DNA from: an uncultured Flavobacteriales bacterium
Lineage (GTDB): Bacteria; Bacteroidota; Bacteroidia; Flavobacteriales; Crocinitomicaceae
Direction of reading: 5' to 3'
DNA: 7,398 nucleotides
NCBI GenBank assembly: GCA_946479125.1
Contig: CAMLET010000148.1
Coordinates: 1-7,398 of the forward strand
Under the pieces are notes generated by a model. The model searched no databases. It saw nothing but the letters and a program-made list of their open reading frames with translations, and was not told the origin of the DNA. The position numbers were made by a program, and so were the translations under genes. Of this stretch, positions 1 to 6,063 are shown piece after piece. Within the stretch, counting starts at the first letter, position 1. Every line of letters starts with the position of its first letter.

Positions 1-771
1 TCTGAAACGCTTGGATTATCATTCAACAGAATTCAGTTTACACCCGATCTAATGCCTTCTGACATTGTTGGATCTGAAATTTTGGATGAAAACCGTCAGT
101 TCAAATTCATTAAAGGACCTTTGTTCAGCAATATCATTCTTGCAGATGAGATCAACAGAACTCCTCCTAAAACGCAATCAGCTCTTTTAGAAGCGATGCA
201 GGAAAGAAGAGTAACTGCTGCAGGAACAACTTATACATTGCCACATCCATTCTTCGTATTAGCAACACAAAACCCGATTGAGCAAGAAGGAACTTATCCT
301 TTGCCTGAAGCTCAGTTAGACCGTTTTATGTTCAACATTTGGGTTGATTATCCATCTTATGTTGAGGAATTGGCAATTGTAAAAAGTACGACAAGCGATA
401 CCAAAATTCAGTTGCAACCGATCTTAAACGGTGAACAAATTGCGAACTATCAAGAATTGATTCGTCGTATTCCTGTTGCGGATAACGTATTGGAATACGC
501 TGTGAAATTGGTTGCAAAAACCAGAAAAGACAATCCGATGGCGCCACAATTGACGAAGGATTTCATTTCCTGGGGAGCTGGACCACGTGCATCACAATTC
601 CTTATTGTTGGAGCGAAATGTCATGCAGCTTTGAGAGGAAAAATGTCTCCGGATATTGAAGATGTCCAAGCTGTTGCAGCACCTATATTGCGTCACAGAA
701 TTGTACGTAATTACCGTGCAGAAGCGGAAGGATATTCTGCGGATAAGTTGGTTGCAGAGTTGATGAAGTAA
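1..771 (+). CDS. MoxR-family AAA+ ATPase (5' end outside window)
   Basis: The reading frame is open from base 1, so the ATG at 52 is internal and the gene starts before the window. The visible 256 residues hold most of a MoxR AAA+ module: a Walker B strand IILADE (visible residues 45-50) followed by INRTPPK, the sensor 1 segment ATQNPIEQEGTYPLPEAQLDRF (residues 88-109, with N91 and the likely arginine finger R108), and the sensor 2 motif GAGPRASQ (192-199, R196). The Walker A loop and roughly the first 60-80 residues of a usual MoxR length of about 320-330 are missing only because of the window edge. MoxR proteins are ATP-driven chaperone-like factors that often act with von Willebrand factor A or DUF58 partners, in some lineages on cell-envelope stress or metalloenzyme assembly. 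No such partner lies downstream here, since a terminator follows within 70 bases. The substrate cannot be told from the sequence. The family call is secure. Confidence 0.96.
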   Translation, partial: SETLGLSFNRIQFTPDLMPSDIVGSEILDENRQFKFIKGPLFSNIILADEINRTPPKTQSALLEAMQERRVTAAGTTYTLPHPFFVLATQNPIEQEGTYPLPEAQLDRFMFNIWVDYPSYVEELAIVKSTTSDTKIQLQPILNGEQIANYQELIRRIPVADNVLEYAVKLVAKTRKDNPMAPQLTKDFISWGAGPRASQFLIVGAKCHAALRGKMSPDIEDVQAVAAPILRHRIVRNYRAEAEGYSADKLVAELMK

Positions 772-812
772 TTTTATCTCGGCTACGCTCGATAACCTTT
801 ACAAACATATTT

Positions 813-838
813 AATGTCGGCTATGCCGACATTTTTTA
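813..838 (+). terminator. Rho-independent terminator of the MoxR gene
   Basis: A perfect 9-bp stem (AATGTCGGC, 813-821, with GCCGACATT, 825-833) closes a 3-nt TAT loop. A run of six T overlaps the stem end at 832-837. It lies 41 bases after the MoxR stop codon and ends that transcript. The opposite strand has no U-rich tract after the stem, so it reads as one-directional. Confidence 0.9.
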
Positions 839-859
839 TTTACCAGTAGCCTTAGAAGA

Positions 860-878
860 GCGAGTCCTGTAGGCTCGC
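860..878. repeat. Small GC-rich hairpin in convergent spacer
   Basis: GCGAG at 860-864 and CTCGC at 874-878 pair perfectly. CC at 866-867 and GG at 872-873 extend the stem past a bulged T865, leaving a TGTA loop. The element sits between the two terminators, outside any plausible coding frame, and has no T tract on either side. It may be a dispersed intergenic repeat or a degraded one. Nothing in the window shows a second copy, so its class is unknown. Confidence 0.4.
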
Positions 879-935
879 AATAAATCTGTGTTCGCAGCGG
901 CGGATGGTGAAATAGAAGATTATGTTTCATGAGAA

Positions 936-967
936 ACTAAAAATGGCCGAAGTTTGCCTCGACCATT
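936..967 (-). terminator. Rho-independent terminator of the lipoprotein gene
   Basis: Read on the minus strand, AATGGTCGAGG (967-957) pairs over 11 positions with CTTCGGCCATT (952-942), including two G-U wobbles, around a CAAA loop. The stem runs into TTTTTAG, the U tract. It begins 23 bases after the stop codon at 991-993. With the 813-838 terminator it insulates two convergent transcripts. Confidence 0.85.
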
Positions 968-990
968 CCTGCTTTGTATTGGTTGTATAA

Positions 991-1839
991 TTAAACTGTT
1001 ACAGTATATGTTTTACCATTGACTGTAATAGTGAGTGTACCATCACAGGTTCCATCTCCGTAGTCAATTACACGGGTTGGTTTACCTGATGGTGTAATGT
1101 TTAATTTTCCTTTTGTAATGTACGGACAACCTACTTTTACGTGAAGTGGAGAAGTGATCTCAGCGTCGTAACTATCGCCGTTTTCTACGTTTGCACTTGC
1201 TGTTCCGGTAATGTCGTATTGGTCATCAATGAAAACTGACAATGTGTTGTAACCGTTTGTGAATGTTCTTACACGAGAAGAAGTGTAATGAATGATTTCT
1301 CCACTGGACATTGAAGCAGTTCCGTTGATTGAAACATTGTAATACGGCTGACTGCTCGCATTCAATCCCATATTGGTAACCGTCTTCGTTCCTTCAATTT
1401 TATTGTCGTTCACATAGTAATTTACAGGTGTGTGCGTAATAACTGTTCCAGCTGCGTAGTACGAACCAGTAAACGTTGTAATGATCTTTCCTCGGCGTTG
1501 TTTTCCATCGTTACATGTACAGTTGGAAGAACCCCAATCAATTGTAATTGATTTCGGAGAACTCACAGTGTCAATAGTAATAACCACATTACAATCTGTT
1601 TTTGCAACTGGCTCCTGGCTAGAAACTTTATCGGCGTAAATAACAGTAACCAGATCCATTTTGTAGTAAACCATGTTTCCAGTGATTGCCTGATCGGACA
1701 TGTTTGTCATCTCATCGAACGATGCTTCAACAAAAGCATTCAAACGTGGTGCACTGCTGTTGTCGTATTTTTTCTTTTTACAAGAGATTGAAAACCCAAA
1801 TGAAAGGGCTAATAAACTGAATAAAAGTATCTTCTTCAT
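991..1839 (-). CDS. Putative lipoprotein, Bacteroidota family of unknown function
   Basis: This encodes 282 residues. The N-terminus is a lipoprotein signal: MKKILLFSLLALSFGFSIS, then C20 followed by KKKK, so signal peptidase II cleavage before C20 and acylation are expected. I start at the ATG at 1839, because the TTG at 1854 would only add five residues before a complete signal peptide. The mature protein is rich in Thr, Ser, Asn and beta-prone stretches, typical of an all-beta envelope protein. It has five further cysteines (83, 107, 109, 238, 265). The motifs ITIDWGSSNCTC with DGKQRRGKI (98-119) and RVIDYGDGTCDG (256-267) resemble each other. Patterns such as IDWG...C...DG..R.GKI and YYVNDNKIEGTKTVTN are familiar to me from uncharacterised Bacteroidota lipoproteins. 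No catalytic motif is visible. It appears monocistronic, with a hairpin spacer upstream and its own terminator downstream. Confidence 0.88.
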   Translation of the reverse strand: MKKILLFSLLALSFGFSISCKKKKYDNSSAPRLNAFVEASFDEMTNMSDQAITGNMVYYKMDLVTVIYADKVSSQEPVAKTDCNVVITIDTVSSPKSITIDWGSSNCTCNDGKQRRGKIITTFTGSYYAAGTVITHTPVNYYVNDNKIEGTKTVTNMGLNASSQPYYNVSINGTASMSSGEIIHYTSSRVRTFTNGYNTLSVFIDDQYDITGTASANVENGDSYDAEITSPLHVKVGCPYITKGKLNITPSGKPTRVIDYGDGTCDGTLTITVNGKTYTVTV

Positions 1840-1905
1840 AACTAGTAATTGCAATAAATGTACACGCAGTTAGCAAATAGTAAGCCAACAATGAACAAAG
1901 TAGAA

Positions 1906-1956
1906 TTATGAGTTACCAGTTATGCGTTACGAGTTACTCACTCATAACTCATAACT
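1906..1956. repeat. ACTCATA-type repeat forming a long hairpin
   Basis: The heptamer ACTCATA occurs twice in tandem (1940-1953) followed by ACT, and degenerate inverted copies (ATGAGTTA, AGTTATG, ACGAGTTA) fill the left side. On the minus strand AGTTATG + GTTATGAGT pairs with ACTCGTAAC + CATAACT: 7 bp, one A/G mismatch, then 9 bp with one G-U, around a 5-nt loop (1918-1956). A further arm, TTATGAGTTA at 1906-1915, can pair with 1945-1954 as an alternative. The hairpin starts 3 bases after the stop of the propeller gene. The variant pair is G-U in the minus transcript but C/A in the plus one, which hints that the minus RNA is the folding form. There is no U tract, so it may serve as a 3'-end stabiliser or attenuator rather than a classic terminator. 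Confidence 0.65.
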
Positions 1957-1958
1957 AT

Positions 1959-3275
1959 TTAATTTCTAAATCCTCTGACATCCACTTTGCCTTTCGAATT
2001 GGTGCTATAACACGTTAGATATCCCTGAAGGTCTGCAACCAGAATTTCCAGTTTTCCATCGCCATCTACATCAACAACCATGAATGAAGCTTCACACCCG
2101 GCAGGTAATTTGTACACTTTCGGATTTTTTCCATTTTCGTCTATGAGTGAGACAAAACCATCTTCGGTAGGAACCACAATCTGACAAACTCCACGGCTCA
2201 TAACATCAGCAATAACGGGAGAAGCGGTAGTTGAACCTTCCACATTTTGAAGGGCCTTCTGGTAATCAAAAAACTGAACATTTTCATTGAACGAAAAGTA
2301 TTTCACTATTTCGCCCTGAGAATTTTCATACTCAAACTCTCCCCAAACATTTTGATTGACATCAATTACACTACTTCCTATACACAACATTCCTTTGGAG
2401 CTTACAACAGGCGACATATAATGTCCGTATCCAAAATTATTAGCGAAAACAGATTTCCCGTTGAAGTCGATCAAATGAAATTCACCATAAGTGTCTAATG
2501 CTGCAATGTATTGTGTTCCTCCAATTTTGGTTAAGAAAGGAGAAGAATTGATTCCTGCTCCTGTTTCGCAAACCCAAAGAAACGTTCCATCTTTTCCATT
2601 GATCGCAGCGTGATAATCACCGTAATGCGCCATTTTAAAACCAGCCCGATCATCTGAATTTGGAGTTCCACGAACAGCAGTAACCACATCCAAAACACCA
2701 TCATTGTTGATGTCAACTGCCAATCCTGATGTATTTCCGTTGTGAGATGAAATGGAATCGTTTTTCCAAAGCACGCTCCCATCAATTCCATTCAAGGCAT
2801 AAAATCCGTACTGTTCAACCGAAAAGAAAACATCTTTCTTTCCATCACCATTAAAATCGGCTAGAACGGGAGCACTTTCCACATCGTATTCTGTTGCAAA
2901 TTTCCAAAGCTCAACACCAGTTGTTACGTCATAACAATAGAAATCGTAGTTATCAGAACCACAGTACAAGCGATTTCCATCAACGGCAACACCGGTTACA
3001 TCGTTATCACCAGCCAAAGGTGAAGCATACTGCTTCTGAATTTTACCGGTTTTTCCATCGATTTTGTACGCTCCATCCAGAGAATCCAATCGTAAATTGC
3101 GGTCAATACCGTTGGAACCAATAAAAATACTACCGTTCTGAAAAACCATGTTTGTGCGGTAGGTTGTAACGCCAATGTTCGTTTTCCATTGAACCGGAAA
3201 TGCACTTGAAAAATTGGTTTGAGCAAACGCTGTCATCCCGATCAGCAACATGCAAATGATATTAATTGTTTTCAT
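1959..3275 (-). CDS. Secreted beta-propeller protein with PQQ-like and FG-GAP/calcium-loop repeats
   Basis: This encodes 438 residues. The start is the ATG at 3275, which opens a clean signal peptide (MKTINIICMLLIGMTAFAQ, cleavage near residue 19). The GTG at 3356 would put 27 unrelated residues in front of it and lie 95 bases inside the upstream gene. The mature part is built of propeller blades. PQQ-like strands of the form GAYKIDGKTGKI (68-79), FYCYDVTTGVELWKF (112-126), FYALNGIDGSVLW (158-170), YHAAINGKDGTFLW (221-234) and FHLIDFNGKSVF (266-277) alternate with FG-GAP-like calcium loops DFNGDGKKD (140-148), DINNDGVLD (188-196) and DVDGDGKLE (402-410). The tryptophans and Asp/Asn loops suit a 7- or 8-bladed structural or binding propeller. 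I see no PQQ-enzyme active-site signature and no type IX secretion C-terminal domain. It is last in the three-gene unit, and its start overlaps the preceding stop by 14 nt. Substrate or partner is unknown. Confidence 0.9.
   Translation of the reverse strand: MKTINIICMLLIGMTAFAQTNFSSAFPVQWKTNIGVTTYRTNMVFQNGSIFIGSNGIDRNLRLDSLDGAYKIDGKTGKIQKQYASPLAGDNDVTGVAVDGNRLYCGSDNYDFYCYDVTTGVELWKFATEYDVESAPVLADFNGDGKKDVFFSVEQYGFYALNGIDGSVLWKNDSISSHNGNTSGLAVDINNDGVLDVVTAVRGTPNSDDRAGFKMAHYGDYHAAINGKDGTFLWVCETGAGINSSPFLTKIGGTQYIAALDTYGEFHLIDFNGKSVFANNFGYGHYMSPVVSSKGMLCIGSSVIDVNQNVWGEFEYENSQGEIVKYFSFNENVQFFDYQKALQNVEGSTTASPVIADVMSRGVCQIVVPTEDGFVSLIDENGKNPKVYKLPAGCEASFMVVDVDGDGKLEILVADLQGYLTCYSTNSKGKVDVRGFRN
3262..3275 (-). 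other. Stop/start overlap between large WG gene and propeller gene
   Basis: The propeller ATG (3275-3273) lies inside the last codons of the WG-repeat gene, whose TAA is at 3264-3262, a 14-nt overlap in a different frame. Co-transcription is therefore very likely and translational coupling possible. Confidence 0.7.
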
Positions 3276-6063
3276 AGTAATTTTGGATTTTCTTGGTTCT
3301 GGTATTGAAGATTTGTAATTGCTCGTTTTCAAAGAAGGTAATCCATCCACCTTCACTAGTTTGTATGAAGCGTGAGGTTGTTGACCAAATTACTTTTCTA
3401 TTCTTCCCGTTCACAAACTCAACAGTCTTCCCGTTAAAGATCAATTGTGCGTTAGGAAAATAACCTCTGAATTCAGGTTCGGCAACAACTCCCACGTAAG
3501 CCATCGAGTACAGATCGTACTGTTTCAAAGAATCACCTGTTTTCAAATAACCGTAGCCATCAAAAATAAAATCGAATTCTTTTGTAAGCCGCTTAAGATC
3601 GGGAGCATCATTTGAGAGATAATCTACCAATCCCAGTTTATCACCCGTTTTTACGAATGCAGACCTATCATAGTCATCGAATAGAAGAATGAAATCAAAA
3701 CCAGATTGTAGTGGAGACAGTTCATTGGACAGTGTTGAGATATTGGAACCTTCTTTTACAATAATTACTAGTTCGTTTTCACGAATGTCGTCATGGAGAT
3801 TATTCTCCAAAACTTTAAAAATGATATCATCATAAATTGCAGGTGTTTGCACCCAATATTTGGTTTCGAGAATACCCTTTTTTCCACCTTCTTCAAAAAT
3901 ATAAAAGCGCTGGTCCAAAGGCATTGATTCTGACTCGGTTATACTGCTGTATTTTGGTTCAAGTATACAATCACCGAATGAATTGTAAAGGCCAAATAAT
4001 CCTTTTTTGTTTTTTACGAGGTAAATATTGTTATCCAATGCTTCAACCGACACAAAAACGGGTGGAACAATGGTATCTAAAACCGGTTCTTCCTGCTCTG
4101 AATTTTCAGATGCAACACCCGCGTACTTACCATTATAAAAGTCGTACTCAATGTTATACCGAGGTAAAGGTGTTCCAAATACAGACATCCAGAGTGTTGA
4201 ATCCAGTTCTATTGCATTTTGACTTCCACTCAACATCACTTCATTGAAACGCTCGTAGTACTTACATTCCACAAAGACATCATGATCGTAATTATACCAT
4301 CCGAATTTATCTCCAATTCTCGTTTGAACAATATGATTTCTCTGTTCCGGTGAATACTCTATCAATGGTTCGATTTCACAAAAACGGGGTTCAACAATAG
4401 TATTGGATTTAGTAATAAAACCATACAACCCGTCCTTTTTATCAATGTCATAAACAACGATTAAATCGAAATTGAATTGAAACCAGGAATCATCATAGTT
4501 CCAATCTGTTTTCTTCATCTCCTCAGCAAGCATGTAATTATACACTCTTCTTCCATCCAGGAGTCCATATTTTTCGGGAATAATCATACGGGTATTCGCT
4601 CGAACACGGAACAATTCTTTCGTTCCATCCTGATAGTAAATCAGGTAATTTCCATTCAAATTTTCGAATTTATCAATGGGTTTTTCCGAGATATTCCCGT
4701 CCAAAGAAAAATGCAATGAACCATCGGACTCCTGATACACCAGAAAAAGATGATCGAAACTTTCATAGGCCATTACCATCTTAGATTTTGGAGAAAAAGG
4801 TGTAAGAAACACTCCACGATCAGCCTGAAAGAGGGCATATTCTCCAGAATCATTTCTAATCTGGAAAAGTCCTTCGGCACGATGAGTAAATTCAAAGTAT
4901 TCAGAGATTACCTCACTAGTGAAATTTTTAATGGAATCACCAATGAGCACTTTTTCAGCATACGGAAAATGGTATTTAACAATTGTATCAGTTAAAGTCA
5001 CATCGGATGCAAAAGAATACTGATATTTCACAATATCTACCGAATTATCTTTATAATACAATAAAGCGTAATCTCCACTTTGCACTTCTCTGCAATACTT
5101 CGAGAAAATCAGTATTCCACTGTCATCAAAGTGTCCGGGTAAACTATCCTTTCTTATCGTGATGCCGTAGTTTCCTTCATCCGCAGCGAAATCTGTATAA
5201 ACAGCATCCGTAAATTGATAATTTTCATCAAAAAAGAGGTGAAATTTTGATGGAATTTCATTTCCCTCTACGTCAAAAACATTCTCAGTATCTTCTCCCA
5301 ATTGAAGTAAGTAAACCTGGCTGTAATATTTTGAGCTTTCTCCAATTTTGTGATCTACATTCACGTTTACCATCGAAATTCCGTTGTATTTACCGGAAAT
5401 CACTTTTGCAGATTGATCAATGATCTCGGTCTTTCCGTTCAAGGTTATATCGCAATAAATGGTGTTGTAATAATTGGTCATAACCGGTTTTTGCTCCACA
5501 TTTCTTATAACAGTTTTCGTATCCAGATTTCGCAGATAGATATCGAAGTGATTATTCGTAGTTTCGCAAACAATGAAATTCTCATTCCTGTCAATAGATT
5601 TATATACGGGTGGAATATACAACTGCGACTCCAACAAAAAGTGTCCTTCCTCTTTTCCGCTTTTTAAATCCCATCTATTTCCATCCCATGTATCGATCTT
5701 ATCACAAATGGCAGGAACAATCTTTTTCCCCAAGGTGTCCATCAATCCGATCTTTCCATTTTGGTAGAAACGTGCAAATCCGTATTGAAAATTTTCAGCA
5801 CGATCCATTTCTGCCGGAATGACTAAATTTCCCTTTTCATCAATATATCCCCATTTTTTATTGAGAAGAACCGCTGCCCGATTGTTATGAAAATCAGCAG
5901 CATAATTGAATTTTGCAGGAATTGCAATACTGTTTCCACGTTTATAGCCGTACAAATTCTTTTCTCTGAATGTAGTTAGTTCCTGAGCCTGAGCAGTGCA
6001 AATTGAACTTAATGTCAGAACCAAGCAAGTCAGGACTTTTTGAAGATGTGATAGACTTACCAT
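3262..6063 (-). CDS. Large exported WG-repeat protein
   Basis: This encodes 933 residues. The N-terminus is a signal peptide: hydrophobic VLTCLVLTLSSICTA, then AQA|QE, with cleavage expected near residue 26. WG-type repeats (G-[YFL]-x-[DN]-x-x-G-x-x-[IV]-x-P, followed by an aromatic/acidic turn) are clearest at residues 36-52, 69-84 (KKWGYIDEKGNLVIPAE) and 104-119. They are weaker at 544-561, 585-602, 686-705, 727-744 and 807-817. Residues about 130-540 keep the beta-strand rhythm but have lost most repeat glycines. The protein is rich in Asp, Glu, Tyr and Asn, with no membrane segment after the signal. WG-repeat proteins are widespread in Bacteroidota and spirochaetes and are mostly uncharacterised; a binding or scaffold role is an inference. 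The ATG at 6063 overlaps the stop of the upstream WG gene in ATGGTAA, and its own stop lies inside the propeller gene. Its last ~145 residues align with the upstream protein. Confidence 0.9.
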   Translation of the reverse strand: MVSLSHLQKVLTCLVLTLSSICTAQAQELTTFREKNLYGYKRGNSIAIPAKFNYAADFHNNRAAVLLNKKWGYIDEKGNLVIPAEMDRAENFQYGFARFYQNGKIGLMDTLGKKIVPAICDKIDTWDGNRWDLKSGKEEGHFLLESQLYIPPVYKSIDRNENFIVCETTNNHFDIYLRNLDTKTVIRNVEQKPVMTNYYNTIYCDITLNGKTEIIDQSAKVISGKYNGISMVNVNVDHKIGESSKYYSQVYLLQLGEDTENVFDVEGNEIPSKFHLFFDENYQFTDAVYTDFAADEGNYGITIRKDSLPGHFDDSGILIFSKYCREVQSGDYALLYYKDNSVDIVKYQYSFASDVTLTDTIVKYHFPYAEKVLIGDSIKNFTSEVISEYFEFTHRAEGLFQIRNDSGEYALFQADRGVFLTPFSPKSKMVMAYESFDHLFLVYQESDGSLHFSLDGNISEKPIDKFENLNGNYLIYYQDGTKELFRVRANTRMIIPEKYGLLDGRRVYNYMLAEEMKKTDWNYDDSWFQFNFDLIVVYDIDKKDGLYGFITKSNTIVEPRFCEIEPLIEYSPEQRNHIVQTRIGDKFGWYNYDHDVFVECKYYERFNEVMLSGSQNAIELDSTLWMSVFGTPLPRYNIEYDFYNGKYAGVASENSEQEEPVLDTIVPPVFVSVEALDNNIYLVKNKKGLFGLYNSFGDCILEPKYSSITESESMPLDQRFYIFEEGGKKGILETKYWVQTPAIYDDIIFKVLENNLHDDIRENELVIIVKEGSNISTLSNELSPLQSGFDFILLFDDYDRSAFVKTGDKLGLVDYLSNDAPDLKRLTKEFDFIFDGYGYLKTGDSLKQYDLYSMAYVGVVAEPEFRGYFPNAQLIFNGKTVEFVNGKNRKVIWSTTSRFIQTSEGGWITFFENEQLQIFNTRTKKIQNYYENN
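6057..6063 (-). other. Stop/start overlap ATGGTAA between the two WG-repeat genes
   Basis: On the minus strand ATG (6063-6061) starts the 933-residue protein, while TAA (6059-6057) ends the upstream one. A 7-nt overlap like this usually means one mRNA and allows ribosome re-initiation. No clear Shine-Dalgarno sequence stands before the ATG, as is normal in Bacteroidota. Confidence 0.75.

Noticed and set aside
776..796. Imperfect palindrome TTATC...GATAA just after the MoxR stop as a terminator
   Set aside because: Only 5 outer pairs form before a mismatched interior and there is no T tract; the 813-838 hairpin is far stronger.
1840..1854. TTG start giving a five-residue longer lipoprotein
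   Set aside because: MKKILLF at 1839 already starts a complete lipoprotein signal peptide; the added MQLLV gives nothing and TTG is a weak start.
1874..1882. TACTATTTG (minus strand) as a Bacteroidota -7 box for the lipoprotein gene
   Set aside because: It has one extra base compared with TAnnTTTG and no TTG-type -33 box at the usual distance. A promoter must exist nearby, but I cannot place it.
1959..2050. Type IX secretion C-terminal sorting domain on the propeller protein
   Set aside because: The C-terminus (CYSTNSKGKVDVRGFRN) is the end of a blade plus a short basic tail and lacks the usual ~80-residue sorting domain with its Gly and Lys motifs.
3276..3356. GTG start giving a 465-residue propeller protein
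   Set aside because: It would place 27 polar residues before a perfect signal peptide and increase overlap with the upstream gene to 95 nt.
3837..4247. 136-residue plus-strand open frame opposite the large WG gene
   Set aside because: It is antisense to a strong coding frame, its product has no domain-like pattern, and it looks like a shadow; the same holds for the other opposite-strand frames in 2247-6751.
6057..6063. The two WG-repeat genes being one gene split by a frameshift
   Set aside because: The downstream gene begins with its own signal peptide directly at the overlap, and the C-terminal parts of both proteins align with each other, which fits duplication, not breakage.
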